From SYIM01 sp039800205 (lineage in GTDB: Bacteria > Pseudomonadota > Gammaproteobacteria > Burkholderiales > Burkholderiaceae_E), in the NCBI GenBank assembly GCA_039800205.1, contig JBDLRB010000032.1, positions 1 to 60,651 on the forward strand: a stretch of DNA of 60,651 bases. Direction: 5' to 3'. Of the stretch, positions 41,287 to 50,951 are shown piece by piece. Below the pieces are notes generated by a model. That model did not search any database, was not told the DNA's origin, and saw only the letters and a list, made by a program, of their open reading frames with translations. The number at the start of each line of letters is the position of its first letter. Position 1 is the first letter of the stretch. A program made the position numbers and the translations under genes.

Positions 41287-42624
41287 TCAGGGCTTGCGCG
41301 CGGCGGGCGGCGCCTGGATCAGCAGGGTATTGACCTGCGTCAGATCCGTTTCCTTGAGTGAACCTGAGGTGGTTTTCAGCCGCAGGCCATTCAGAATGGT
41401 TTCGTAGCGTGCCCGCGCGAGATCGCGCTGCGTGGTGAACAACTGCTGCTGCGCGTTGAGCACATCGATGTTGATGCGCACACCGACCTGATAGCCCAGC
41501 AGGTTTGAGTCGAGCGCCAATTGACTGGAGCGTTCGGCCGCTTCGAGAGCTCGAACCTGGCCGAGCCCGCTGTTGACAACGTAGAACGACTGCCGGGCTG
41601 CGAGTTCAGCCTGGCGCTGCGCGGTCTCGAGATCGGAACGGGTCTTGTCGAAGGCGGCAACGGCTTCGCGCACCCGGGCATCGATGCCGCCCCCCGTGTA
41701 GAGGGGCTGGGCGATCTGGATTCCCGCGCTGGCGACCGTTGCGTTGACGCCGATGGTGCTCGCGCTGCTGTTGCGCTGCAGGGCGAGCGAGCCCACCAGG
41801 TCGACCGTGAATCGACCCGCAGCGCGTTGCCGTTCGACCTCGCGCCGGGCGACTTCGCTGCCGATCCGCTGCTGCTGCACCGTGTAATTCTGGTCGCGTG
41901 CGGCTGCGGTCCAGTTCGATTCGACCGCAGGCTGCGGGCCCTGCAGCGTCACGCCCTTTCGAAGCACATGGATGTCGCCGACCGGTCGACCGATCAGGGT
42001 ACCAAGCGCGGCCCGCTTGACCTCGACGTCATTTTGCGCAGCCAGTTCCTGTGCAGTTGCAAGATCGAAACGAGCTTGCGCCTCCTGCTGATCCGTGATC
42101 GTGGCGGTGCCCACCTCGAAATTACGACGGGCCGCTGCGAGCTGCTCGGTAATCGCGCGCTTTTGCGCCTGGATGGTCGCGAGGTTGTCCTGCGAGCCCA
42201 GCAGGTCAAAGTAGGCCTGGGCGACTCGAAGGATCAGGTCCTGTGTGGCCAGTTCCAGTTGTACCTCGCCGGCACTGACCTGCAGACGACTCTGCTCGAG
42301 GGCTTCGACGTTCTGGAGTCGAAACAAAGGGAAAGACAACTGCAGCCCCAGGCTCATCGGTCCGAAGTTTCGGTCGGTCCCCGGATCAGGCATGTAGCTC
42401 TGACGCTGGATCGATGCGCTGCTTCCAAGGGTGGGACGAAGGGCCGCTGCGGCGCCGTCGGCCCGCGCACGAACGGTGGCCAATTGGGAGCGTGCGCTCG
42501 CGAGCTGCGAGTCGTTGGCCTGGGCCAGACGATAGGCCTGTACGAGATCCAGGGCGGATGCACCGGATGCGCCCAACAGGGTCAGTGCGGCGGCCGTCGC
42601 GGCGACGAGGGGCGTGAGTTTCAT
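41287..42624 (-). CDS. TolC-family outer-membrane channel
   Basis: A 445-residue outer-membrane efflux protein. The signal peptide is MKLTPLVAATAAALTLLGAS with cleavage near ASA, followed by two OEP repeats of long heptad-rich helices (LVQAYRLAQANDSQLASARS; later GGIDARVREAVAAFDKTRSD). The YQVGVRINIDVLNAQQQLF block is the usual TolC signature. It lies at the end of the leftward cluster TetR-adaptor-RND-Pcm and would provide the exit duct of the pump. ATG 42624 is chosen over the upstream frame opening at 42651. Confidence 0.96.
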   Translation of the reverse strand: MKLTPLVAATAAALTLLGASGASALDLVQAYRLAQANDSQLASARSQLATVRARADGAAAALRPTLGSSASIQRQSYMPDPGTDRNFGPMSLGLQLSFPLFRLQNVEALEQSRLQVSAGEVQLELATQDLILRVAQAYFDLLGSQDNLATIQAQKRAITEQLAAARRNFEVGTATITDQQEAQARFDLATAQELAAQNDVEVKRAALGTLIGRPVGDIHVLRKGVTLQGPQPAVESNWTAAARDQNYTVQQQRIGSEVARREVERQRAAGRFTVDLVGSLALQRNSSASTIGVNATVASAGIQIAQPLYTGGGIDARVREAVAAFDKTRSDLETAQRQAELAARQSFYVVNSGLGQVRALEAAERSSQLALDSNLLGYQVGVRINIDVLNAQQQLFTTQRDLARARYETILNGLRLKTTSGSLKETDLTQVNTLLIQAPPAARKP

Positions 42625-42690
42625 TCGAAGCTCCATCCGATCAGTGGTCACAGGTGGGGCCGCCGTGCGGCCGAGGTGATGTGGAATTGC

Positions 42691-43365
42691 TCAGAAAACG
42701 AAGCGAGCCTGACTCGGGAAGCCTTTCAGCGCCGGTGCAAGCGTGTCGAACAGGGGTTCCGCGAGACGGGATCCTGGCGTCGCCCCCCGTCGGATGATCT
42801 GGGCCGTCATCACGGGCTCGCGACCGACGATGGCGATCAGCCGGCCATCCTGGGCAAGACGGGCCAGCAAGGCCTCGGGTACGAAAGGAACCGACCCGGA
42901 CAATACGATCAGGTCGAAGGCTTCGTGACCCGAGCAGAGCGCGTCGTAGCCATTGCCCTCGCGCACGGTAACCTCGCGACAACCCGCTCGATCAAGGTTG
43001 TCGCGCGCGAAGTTCGCCAGATCGGCACGAAGCTCGTAGCTGATCACCGACGCACCGGAATGGGCGAGCAGGGCCGCCATGAAGCCCGAGCCGGTGCCGA
43101 TTTCAAGAATCTTGTCGGCGGAGTCGACTGCCGCCGCCTGCAACAGCCGTGCCTCGACCTTGGGCGCCAGCATCACCTCGCCGGTCGGGGTGTCGCCCAG
43201 ATCGAGCGGAATTTCGAGATCGGCGAAGGCCAGTGCTCGCGCACTCGGGGGAACGAAGTTCTCGCGACGAAGATCGGCCAGGGTCTCAAGTACGGCAGGA
43301 TCCAGCACATCCCAGGGGCGGATCTGCTGCTCGATCATGTTGAAGCGGGCTCTTTCGAAATCCAT
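42691..43365 (-). CDS. pcm: Protein-L-isoaspartate O-methyltransferase-like protein
   Basis: A 224-residue SAM-dependent methyltransferase of the PCMT family. The SAM motif I is ILEIGTGSGFMAALLA and the family's pre-motif LDLGDTPTGEVMLAPKVEAR replaces the usual GYGQTISQP loop, so activity on isoaspartate is less certain than the family call. Pairing with a tolC gene is common in betaproteobacteria. ATG 43365 is preferred; the longer frame to 43464 overlaps the RND gene. Confidence 0.88.
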   Translation of the reverse strand: MDFERARFNMIEQQIRPWDVLDPAVLETLADLRRENFVPPSARALAFADLEIPLDLGDTPTGEVMLAPKVEARLLQAAAVDSADKILEIGTGSGFMAALLAHSGASVISYELRADLANFARDNLDRAGCREVTVREGNGYDALCSGHEAFDLIVLSGSVPFVPEALLARLAQDGRLIAIVGREPVMTAQIIRRGATPGSRLAEPLFDTLAPALKGFPSQARFVF

Positions 43366-43420
43366 GTCCGTGGCGTCCTGGTGAGATCGGTCTGACGTGA
43401 TCCTGTGCGCGCAGATTCTA

Positions 43421-46400
43421 TCAATCCGCCCCGCCCGGCGCAGCAGTCTCGGGGCGTTTGCCACCGATCTTCATCACAAGATCATCAAGCAGGGCGTAGA
43501 AGACAGGCACGACCAGCAGCGTCAGCAGCGTTGACGCAAGCAGTCCGCCGATGACGGCATGAGCCAGAGGCCCCCGTTGTTCGGAGCCCTCGCCGATTCC
43601 CAGCGCGAGGGGCAACATCCCGAAGACCATCGCGAGCGTGGTCATCAGGATGGGCCGCAGCCGGATCTCGGCCGCGCCGAGCAGCGCCTGGGCTCGACCG
43701 ACGCCCTGGGCGCGCGCCTTGTTGGCGAAATCGACGAGCAGGATGGCGTTCTTGGTGACCAGTCCCATCAGCATGATGAAGCCGATCACTGAAAAGATAT
43801 TGAGGGTCGACCCCCACGCAACCAGGGCGACCATCACCCCAAGCAGCGACAAAGGCAGTGACGCCATGATGGCGATGGGCTGGATGAAACTGCCGAATTG
43901 TGACGCGAGAATCATGTAGATGAAGATCACAGCCAGGGCAAGGGCCTGAACGGCATAGCCGAAGCTTTCGGCCATATCCTGATTACCCCCGCCAATTGCG
44001 AGTCGATACCCCGCGGGCAGAGCGATGGCATCCAGATGCGGTTGCAGAAGGGCCCCGACAGTACCTGAAGCGATCCCATCGGCATTGGCCGAGATCAGCA
44101 CTTCGCGGGTCAGCGCCTTGCGATTGATCTGAGTGGGTCCCAGTCCCTGGCGAAACTGTGCGATCTGACGTGCGGCAACCATTCTGGGGTTGCCCTCCGG
44201 GTCGACTTGAGTGGAGGTGATGCTCAGGCTCTCCAGGTCGGCGACCGAGCTGCGGCCACTGGCCGGCAAGCGCACGCGGACATCGTAGTTTTCGTCGTCC
44301 GGTGCACGCCAGCTCGTTGCGGCCTCGCCAGCGAGCAAGGGACGCAAGGCGGCGGCAAGCCGTGCGACGCTGGTCCCCAGGTCCGATGCCAGGGCCCGGT
44401 CGACGTCGACCGAGAGGGTCGGCTTCGCGGGCTTGGCGCTGGAATCGATTTCGACGATCGCCTCTCGGCCGAGCGTGCCGTTGACGCGATTCATCGCCTG
44501 CTTGACGGCCTCGCTGATTCGCTCAAGCTCTTTGAGATCCTGTCCCTGTACGCTGATCTGAATCGGCTTGCCCGAACCCACAGCCACCGGTGCGCCGATA
44601 TCCGTGACGGTGATTCCAGCCACCTGTCGAAGCCGCTCGCGGAGCGGCGCTCGCATTTGCTGAATCGAAAGCGGGCGCTCCGCACGAGGCAGCAGTCTGG
44701 CGAAGACGAGCGCATAGTTGCGTCCGGCAACGATTCCGGTGTTGATCGTTGCATACGTGTTGACGATGACGCCGGTCTCTCGCAGGATCGCTTCGACCTG
44801 ACGGACCCGTTGCTCGGTAAATGGAATGGGCGAGCCTGCAGGCGTGTAGAAAACGACTTGAATTTCATTGTTGTCAGGCTGCGGGGCAAATTCCCGGCCG
44901 ACCCAGCTCGCGAGGGGAAATGCAGAGAAAAAGGCGAGCAGGGCAAGCACCATCGTCAGCGCCCGATGTCGAAGTCCCCAGCCGAGCAGCCGGACATAGC
45001 CCTGTTCCAGGCGGGTCATCAGCGATTGAAAGCCGCGCAGCAGGGCGCCCACCGGACCGCGGCCCGGGTTTCCGTGAATCGCTGGATCGTGCCAGACCGA
45101 CGACAGCATCGGGTCAAGAGTGAACGATACGAGCATCGACAGCATGACCGCGAAGGCGACGGTGATGCCGAATTCGCGGAAGAACTGGCCAATGATGCCG
45201 CCCATGAAACCCACCGGCAGGAACACCGCGACGATCGACAGCGTGGTTGCTGCGACGGCGAGCCCGATCTCGCGCGTCCCCTCGAGCGCAGCCGTATGGG
45301 GGTCCTTTCCCATGGCCTGATGCCTGACGATGTTCTCACGGACCACAATCGCATCGTCGATCAACAAGCCGACGCAGATCGACAACGCGAGGAGCGTGAG
45401 CAGATTGATGGTGAAGCCCATCGCGTACATCACCAGAAAGGTACCGATCAGGCAGATCGGCAAGGTCAGTCCGGTAATGACGGTCGAGCGCCATGACGAC
45501 AGAAAGAGGAAGACGATGAGGATGGTCAGGATCGCCCCCTCGACGATATTGCGCTGAACGCTCGCCACCGAGTTCCGGATCGCCGTTGAGGCATCCCGGA
45601 CAACGACCACCTCGACATCGTCGGGCAGTTCGCTGCGGAGCCTCAGGGCGACCTTGCGCACGCCATCGACCACACCGATCGTGTTCTGTCCTTGTGCCTT
45701 GACGATGTCCAGGGAGACGGCGGGCTGACCATCGACCAGTGCCAGACTATCCCGTTCCTGCTCCCCATCACTGACGTCAGCGACCTGGGACAGTCTGACC
45801 GGTTGCCCGCCGCGCCGGGCGACGATGATCTGACCGAATTCGGACACGGATGCAATTCGTGCGCGAATCTGAACGACCTGTTCCCGATCGCGACCGAGCA
45901 ATGTCCCAGCCGGCAGTTCCTGGTTTTCACTTCGCAGCGCCGACACGATCTGGTCGACACCGACTTTGAGGGCCTCCATGTCGTTGGGTCGAAGCGCAAT
46001 CATGATCTCGCGGCGCACGCCTCCGACCAGCGTGACCCGGCCCACGCCCTTCACGTTTTCGATCCGTCGCTTGACGATCTGTTCGGCGAGGGTCGTGAGT
46101 TCACGGGCGCCGCGCGTGGGCGATCGCAGTGCGATCGAAATCACCGGGTTGTCGTCCGGGTTGACCCTGGAAACGGTCGGCTCCTTGACCTCGGGTCTGA
46201 AGCCCGCGCGGATCAGTGCGATTTTTTCACGGACATCCTGCGCGGCCTGAACGGGATCAACGGTCAGGTCAAACCGTACGATCACGACCGAGCTGCCTTC
46301 GTAGGAGCGCGATGACAGTTCGTTGACGCCGCTGATCGTGTTGACTTGCTCCTCGATCCGGCGCGTCACGTCGGTCTCGACCACTTCAGGCGATGCGCCC

Positions 46401-46555
46401 GGATATTCGGTGACGATGACAACGACCGGGAAATTGACGTCCGGGAACTGGTCAACGGGCAGCCGGTTGTAGGAAAAGAGGCCCAGGACGACGAAGGCGA
46501 GCATCATCATCGTCGCGAACACCGGGTGCTGGATCGATACGCGCGTGAACCACAT
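43421..46555 (-). CDS. RND efflux transporter permease (HAE1 family)
   Basis: A 1044-residue inner-membrane pump subunit with the 12-helix, two-porter-loop plan of AcrB/MexB-type proteins. It begins VSIQHPVFATMMMLAFVVLG, and helix 4 carries the proton-relay aspartates in GLLIDDAIVVRENIVRH. The repeat at the second half (LMGLVTKNAILLVDFANKA) supplies the conserved lysine. The adaptor gene ends 18 bases upstream and the channel gene lies downstream, so this is a complete system. Substrates are not predictable. Confidence 0.97.
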   Translation of the reverse strand: MWFTRVSIQHPVFATMMMLAFVVLGLFSYNRLPVDQFPDVNFPVVVIVTEYPGASPEVVETDVTRRIEEQVNTISGVNELSSRSYEGSSVVIVRFDLTVDPVQAAQDVREKIALIRAGFRPEVKEPTVSRVNPDDNPVISIALRSPTRGARELTTLAEQIVKRRIENVKGVGRVTLVGGVRREIMIALRPNDMEALKVGVDQIVSALRSENQELPAGTLLGRDREQVVQIRARIASVSEFGQIIVARRGGQPVRLSQVADVSDGEQERDSLALVDGQPAVSLDIVKAQGQNTIGVVDGVRKVALRLRSELPDDVEVVVVRDASTAIRNSVASVQRNIVEGAILTILIVFLFLSSWRSTVITGLTLPICLIGTFLVMYAMGFTINLLTLLALSICVGLLIDDAIVVRENIVRHQAMGKDPHTAALEGTREIGLAVAATTLSIVAVFLPVGFMGGIIGQFFREFGITVAFAVMLSMLVSFTLDPMLSSVWHDPAIHGNPGRGPVGALLRGFQSLMTRLEQGYVRLLGWGLRHRALTMVLALLAFFSAFPLASWVGREFAPQPDNNEIQVVFYTPAGSPIPFTEQRVRQVEAILRETGVIVNTYATINTGIVAGRNYALVFARLLPRAERPLSIQQMRAPLRERLRQVAGITVTDIGAPVAVGSGKPIQISVQGQDLKELERISEAVKQAMNRVNGTLGREAIVEIDSSAKPAKPTLSVDVDRALASDLGTSVARLAAALRPLLAGEAATSWRAPDDENYDVRVRLPASGRSSVADLESLSITSTQVDPEGNPRMVAARQIAQFRQGLGPTQINRKALTREVLISANADGIASGTVGALLQPHLDAIALPAGYRLAIGGGNQDMAESFGYAVQALALAVIFIYMILASQFGSFIQPIAIMASLPLSLLGVMVALVAWGSTLNIFSVIGFIMLMGLVTKNAILLVDFANKARAQGVGRAQALLGAAEIRLRPILMTTLAMVFGMLPLALGIGEGSEQRGPLAHAVIGGLLASTLLTLLVVPVFYALLDDLVMKIGGKRPETAAPGGAD

Positions 46556-46573
46556 TGTGGATGCGTCCTGGGC

Positions 46574-47728
46574 TCAGCGGACCGGCGTGACCCGCACACG
46601 GGATCCGACCTGCAGCGTGCCGAGATTCTGCCGAACGATACGATCGCCCGCCTTCAGTCCCGCACGGATCTCGACCGCACCGGTCAGCCCGCCGGGTGCG
46701 CGAGCCGCTTCGTCGATCGTTCCGGGCGTCACGACCCGCTCGACGATTCGATCGTTTTCGATCAGGTAGACATAGCGCTGGCCACCTCGGTCACGCAGCG
46801 CCGACAGGGGCAGGATCAAGAGGCCCTCACGCTCGTCGATGACGAGGGTGCCTTGAGCGAACATGCCGGCCCGGAGACGGTCGTCGGTTTGATCGAGCCC
46901 CAGATAGACCGTGACCGCACGGGTCCCGGCTGCGGTGGTGGGGTTGATCCGGAGCACGCGGGCGGGAACGGGCTGGTTGATGCCTTCGATCCGTATCGAT
47001 GCGGTCTGACCGATCCGGACAGAGGCAATATCCGAGGCGGGTACGCCGACTTCGACTTCGATGCGGCTGAGATCGACGATCGAAACGATTCGCCCATCGG
47101 GGGAAATCTTTTCTCCGGGCTGGACGAAGCGCTGTGCGATGACACCGCTCATGGGCGCGGTGATCCGGGTGTCGGCGAGCGCCTTGCGCGCCTGAGCCAG
47201 TTGGGCCTGGGCGCCTTCGACCGTCGCAGCGGCGACCTCGACCGCCGATCGGGCGTTGTCGAATGCATTTTGAGAAATGAAGGCCTTGGCCAGAAGCTGT
47301 GCGTTGTTTTCGAGCGTTCGGCGCGCCTGATCGTGCTGCGCCTGGGCCGAGCGCAGCTGGGCGGCCCGTTCATTGACCCTCAACTCGAAGTCGGTGGGGT
47401 CAATGCGCGCGAGCAGCTGGCCCGCCTTGATGCTCATGCCCTCCCGGACGGGCAGATCGATGACGTCGCCCGACACGCGGGCGCGGACCAGCGTCTGGCT
47501 GCTGGCCATCAGGGTACCCGTGACCGGAAGGCTGCGCGTGAGTCGTGAGGGCTCGACCGTCAGCAGGTCGGATTGAGTGAGTTCGATCACCGTTTCGGCA
47601 GGCCGGGTCGGCGAGGCCATCGGCGGGGTGGAGGGATCGGTCTTGCGGGCCTTGAGGCCATACCAGCCCCCAACGGCGGCAACGGCCACAACGATCAGTC
47701 CCCACAACGTACGTTTCAAGGCGTTCAT
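46574..47728 (-). CDS. RND periplasmic adaptor (membrane fusion protein)
   Basis: A 384-residue adaptor. An N-terminal membrane segment (TLWGLIVVAVAAVGGWYGL) is followed by a lipoyl half (VRARVSGDVIDLPVREGMSI), an alpha-hairpin of heptads, the second lipoyl half (APMSGVIAQRFVQPGEKI) and the beta-barrel and membrane-proximal domains. No lipobox is seen, so it is anchored by its helix. ATG 47728 overlaps the regulator stop by four bases. Confidence 0.95.
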   Translation of the reverse strand: MNALKRTLWGLIVVAVAAVGGWYGLKARKTDPSTPPMASPTRPAETVIELTQSDLLTVEPSRLTRSLPVTGTLMASSQTLVRARVSGDVIDLPVREGMSIKAGQLLARIDPTDFELRVNERAAQLRSAQAQHDQARRTLENNAQLLAKAFISQNAFDNARSAVEVAAATVEGAQAQLAQARKALADTRITAPMSGVIAQRFVQPGEKISPDGRIVSIVDLSRIEVEVGVPASDIASVRIGQTASIRIEGINQPVPARVLRINPTTAAGTRAVTVYLGLDQTDDRLRAGMFAQGTLVIDEREGLLILPLSALRDRGGQRYVYLIENDRIVERVVTPGTIDEAARAPGGLTGAVEIRAGLKAGDRIVRQNLGTLQVGSRVRVTPVR

Positions 47729-48387
47729 GGATGGTCCCGTCCGGTCGCGCGGAGACCGGCCAGCACCAGATCAACATGGGCAGCCAGCATCCGTTCGGTC
47801 GACACCGGAAACACGTCCGGGCAGCACGGTTGAATGGAATGATTCCAGATTGCGCGCAACACGAGCGGCGCAAGGAACAGGTGCGAGGCGGCCAGACTGT
47901 CGACCGGGCGGAACTCGCCTGAGCGCACCCCACGCTCGATGATTTCCGCGAGCAGGGTGTGATTCGGCCGCGCGACTTCATCGTGGAAGAAACGCGCGAC
48001 CTCGGGGAAATTGCCTGCCTCGGCCACGATCAACTTGGCGATGCCTGCGAGCTGGGTCTCGCCGACCCGATTCCACCAACCGAAAATGAATCGCCTGAGG
48101 AGTTCCGCGCACGGTGCACTCGACAGGGTCATCTCTCGACGGAACTCATCGATCAGGGGCAGGATGTTCTCGCGGACCACCGCCATGAACAGTTCGTCTT
48201 TGCCTGCATAGTACAGGTAGAGCGTGCCCTTGCTGACGCCCGCACGGGCTGCGACGTCCTCCAGGCGGGTGGCGGCAAATCCGCGTTCGACGAAACAATC
48301 CAGTGCCGCAGCGAGGAGCTCCGCCGGACGCCTTTCCTTTCGGCGTTCCCAGCGAGGCGGGCGCTCGGACGCAATCGTTTGATTCAT
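47725..48387 (-). CDS. TetR/AcrR-family regulator of the efflux operon
   Basis: A 220-residue repressor. The helix-turn-helix at about residues 40-60 reads TRLEDVAARAGVSKGTLYLY, and the C-terminal half is an unassigned ligand-binding domain. It is the first gene of the pump operon, so it probably represses its own cluster. The upstream DNA contains CTAAAATGACTGACTGGAAA, possibly part of its operator; the match is only to general palindromic character. Confidence 0.94.
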   Translation of the reverse strand: MNQTIASERPPRWERRKERRPAELLAAALDCFVERGFAATRLEDVAARAGVSKGTLYLYYAGKDELFMAVVRENILPLIDEFRREMTLSSAPCAELLRRFIFGWWNRVGETQLAGIAKLIVAEAGNFPEVARFFHDEVARPNHTLLAEIIERGVRSGEFRPVDSLAASHLFLAPLVLRAIWNHSIQPCCPDVFPVSTERMLAAHVDLVLAGLRATGRDHP

Positions 48388-48536
48388 CTAAAATGACTGA
48401 CTGGAAAGTTATTTAGTATATACGTTTGATTACACTTTTTGCATCCCCCCGAGTGGTTCGACCCGGGTGTCTGGTGCTATCTTTTTGACACGCTGCAACG
48501 CATGTTGGCGTTGACCCGAACCGAGGGAGTACTGCG

Positions 48537-49133
48537 ATGAAACTGAGCCGGCTGATCCCAATTTCTGCCCTGTCAATCACTCTGCTGATGCCCATGGCTG
48601 CACACGCTTCAAGCGAGTTCCTGGGCGCGCTGGTCGGTGCCGGCGTCGGCGCGGCCTTTGGCAAGGCGCTGGGCGGTGATCGGGGCGCCGTGGTCGGGGG
48701 CCTGCTTGGTGCTGCGGCCGGCGCCAGCAGCAGTGCCCAGGCGGACGTTCGGGTTCAGGGCGGTTACCCCTATGCGCCTGCCCCGGTGGTCCCGGTCGCA
48801 CCCGGTGTGGCGTACGGCTATCCGGCCCCGGTGGCGCCCGTTGAGTCCTATGGTTGGCTGCCGCCCGCACCGCCTGTGGTGTATTCGGCACCGGTGGTCA
48901 TTGCCCCTCCGGTCTACTACGCGCCCGCTCCCAGAGTCGTTATCACGCCGCCCCCGGTGTACGTCGGGCCGCGCTACTACAGTGCGCCCCCCCGGGTTCA
49001 TTACCACGTGCCGCAGGGCCGTCCCGTGTACATCGAACGGGCGCGCAGTCATCCCGACTACAGACGGGGTGCCGATCGGCACGACGGCCCCCGCGGCGAT
49101 CGACCGCGTCACGGCGCGTACGTTCGCGGCTGA
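48537..49133 (+). CDS. Secreted glycine-zipper, Pro/Tyr-rich protein
   Basis: A 198-residue predicted envelope protein of unknown function. The signal peptide ends at AAHASSEF. Residues 29-65 form a glycine zipper (LGALVGAGVGAAFGKALGG, AVVGGLLGAAAG), a motif that inserts into or lines membranes. The rest is low-complexity, with repeated Pro-Val/Tyr blocks (YPYAPAPVVPVAP, VVYSAPVVIAPPVYYAPAP) and a basic His/Arg tail. An AGGGAG ribosome-binding site precedes ATG 48537. Similar proteins occur widely in Burkholderiales, usually uncharacterised. Confidence 0.85.
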   Translation: MKLSRLIPISALSITLLMPMAAHASSEFLGALVGAGVGAAFGKALGGDRGAVVGGLLGAAAGASSSAQADVRVQGGYPYAPAPVVPVAPGVAYGYPAPVAPVESYGWLPPAPPVVYSAPVVIAPPVYYAPAPRVVITPPPVYVGPRYYSAPPRVHYHVPQGRPVYIERARSHPDYRRGADRHDGPRGDRPRHGAYVRG

Positions 49134-49190
49134 GCTCGGTCGGATTCGGCTGCGGCCGCCGTCCGGCCGGTTCGAGGCGTCCCGGGCGGT

Positions 49191-49215
49191 GTCGCGCGGG
49201 GTCGCGCGGGGTCGC
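49191..49215. repeat. Short tandem repeat, GTCGCGCGGG
   Basis: Two perfect copies of the ten-base unit (49191-49200, 49201-49210) and a five-base partial third copy sit in the 90-base gap between the glycine-zipper gene and uppP. No function is evident. Confidence 0.6.
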
Positions 49216-49223
49216 TGGCTGGG

Positions 49224-50072
49224 TCAAGTCGACCAGGCGATTATCCCCGTCCACGCAGTCGCCAGAATCAGCACACCAAACACGATTCGGTACCAGGCAA
49301 ACGGGACGAAATTGTGCGTGGCCACGTAGCGCATCAGCCAGTGCACGCAGGCCAGTGCGCTGACGAAGGCCGTGATCAGTCCCACGGCGAACATCGGCAC
49401 GTCGCTTGATTCAATCAGAGCCCGGTGTTTCCACATGTCGTAGACGCCCGCGCCGACCAGGGTCGGTACGGCGAGATAGAAGGAAAATTCGGTCGCTGCC
49501 CGCCTCGAAAGGCCGAACAGCATGCCCCCGATGATCGTCGCACCCGAGCGGCTGGTGCCGGGGATCAGTGCGGCCGCCTGCGCCAGGCCCAGTTTCAGGG
49601 CATCGAGCGGACCGATCGTATCGACGTCCCGGATCCGGATCCGATCCGGTCGCGCGGCGGCACGGCCCTCGGCCCAGAGGATGATCAGTCCACCAACGAT
49701 CAGTGCGATCGCAACGGGCACCGGGTAGAACAGAAAACGCTTGATCTGGCTGGCAAACAGCAAACCGAGCACGGCCGCCGGAATAAATGCAATCAGGACG
49801 TTCAGGGCAAACCGCTGGGCCTGGCGGTCGCGGGTGATGCCTTTCAGGGTCAGGGTGAATCGCGTCCGGAAATAGACGACGACGGCGCACATGGCGCCGC
49901 TCTGGATGGCGACGTCAAACACCTTGGCCTTGTCGCCCGTCATGCCCAGCAGGGCACCGGCCAGGATCAGGTGCCCCGTGCTGGAAATCGGCAGGAATTC
50001 CGTTAGTCCTTCGACGAGGCCCATCAGCGCAGCCTTGACCAGCAAGGGGAGTCCAACGAGCAGTTCAAACAT
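49224..50072 (-). CDS. uppP: Undecaprenyl-diphosphatase (BacA type)
   Basis: A 282-residue polytopic membrane phosphatase that recycles the lipid carrier of peptidoglycan synthesis. The two inverted-repeat active motifs are EGLTEFLPISSTGHLIL and PGTSRSGATIIGGML. About eight hydrophobic helices are visible. ATG 50072 lies inside the 3' end of trmB, overlapping by eight bases, so both are read leftward together. Confidence 0.98.
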   Translation of the reverse strand: MFELLVGLPLLVKAALMGLVEGLTEFLPISSTGHLILAGALLGMTGDKAKVFDVAIQSGAMCAVVVYFRTRFTLTLKGITRDRQAQRFALNVLIAFIPAAVLGLLFASQIKRFLFYPVPVAIALIVGGLIILWAEGRAAARPDRIRIRDVDTIGPLDALKLGLAQAAALIPGTSRSGATIIGGMLFGLSRRAATEFSFYLAVPTLVGAGVYDMWKHRALIESSDVPMFAVGLITAFVSALACVHWLMRYVATHNFVPFAWYRIVFGVLILATAWTGIIAWST

Positions 50073-50829
50073 GGTGTGCTCCGATGGGCTGCGCGCTCAC
50101 GTCGCTTCGGGCATCGCCCCGCCTTCTGAACACCAGGTCCCAGACGCCGTGCCCCAGGCGAACGCCTCGCTGTTCAAACCGGGTGAGGGGCCGTCCGTCC
50201 GGGCGCGGTGCAAATCCGATGCACTGTTCCGGGCTCTCGCCGAGCCGAATCGGGCCGGCCGTGTTCTCGAGTGCAGCGGCGTCGTTCAGGACCTCCAGCA
50301 TTCGTACGGCGTACGGCCCCCAGTCGGTCGCGCAGTGCAGGATCCCACCGGACGCCAACCGCGACGCAATCAGGTGCACCACTTCGGGGCGAATCAGTCG
50401 CCGTTTGTGGTGCCGCGCCTTGGGCCAGGGATCGGGAAAGAAGACATGAACGGCCGCGAGTGAACTGGGGTGGACCATCGATTCCAGTACGGCGATCGCA
50501 TCATGCTGGATCACCCGGATATTGCCCAAACCAAGGACTTCGATCTTGCGCAACAGCGATCCAACGCCGGCCGGGTAGACTTCAACGCCAAGAATGTCGA
50601 TTTCGGGGCGGGATTGTGCAATGGCTGCAGTGGTTTCACCCATGCCGAAGCCGATTTCCAGAACGAGCGGGGCGATTCGGCCGAAGGTTGCTACCGGATC
50701 AATCGGACTGGGACGAAAGGGCAGGCTCAGGGCAGGCAGCAGGCGTTCGTAGGCGCTTCGCTGACCGCTGGTGAAGTGGCCGCGCCGACCGGAATAGCTG
50801 CGTATCGGGGGATGTTCCGGAGCATTCAT
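50065..50829 (-). CDS. trmB: tRNA (guanine-N7-)-methyltransferase
   Basis: A 254-residue enzyme that methylates G46 of tRNA. The SAM-binding LVLEIGFGMGETTAAIA and the catalytic block VHVFFPDPWPKARHHKRRLI are diagnostic. The N-terminal RSYSGRRGHFTSGQRSAYE is the usual proteobacterial start. ATG 50829 is preferred over the open extension to 50973. It is co-directional with uppP. Confidence 0.97.
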   Translation of the reverse strand: MNAPEHPPIRSYSGRRGHFTSGQRSAYERLLPALSLPFRPSPIDPVATFGRIAPLVLEIGFGMGETTAAIAQSRPEIDILGVEVYPAGVGSLLRKIEVLGLGNIRVIQHDAIAVLESMVHPSSLAAVHVFFPDPWPKARHHKRRLIRPEVVHLIASRLASGGILHCATDWGPYAVRMLEVLNDAAALENTAGPIRLGESPEQCIGFAPRPDGRPLTRFEQRGVRLGHGVWDLVFRRRGDARSDVSAQPIGAHHV

Positions 50830-50951
50830 GGGAATTGCCGGACGGCCGGCGTGGAATTTTGACTTTGTGGAAGTGTACCGGGATGGAGAATACGCCGTTC
50901 GCAGCGGGCCCAATCGCCCGATGCCCCGAGTCCGACAGGCGAAGGCACCCA

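Noticed and set aside
41521..43395. A 624-residue rightward ORF
   Set aside because: It is wholly antisense to the tolC-family and pcm genes, both of which have clear motifs; its composition is shadow-like.
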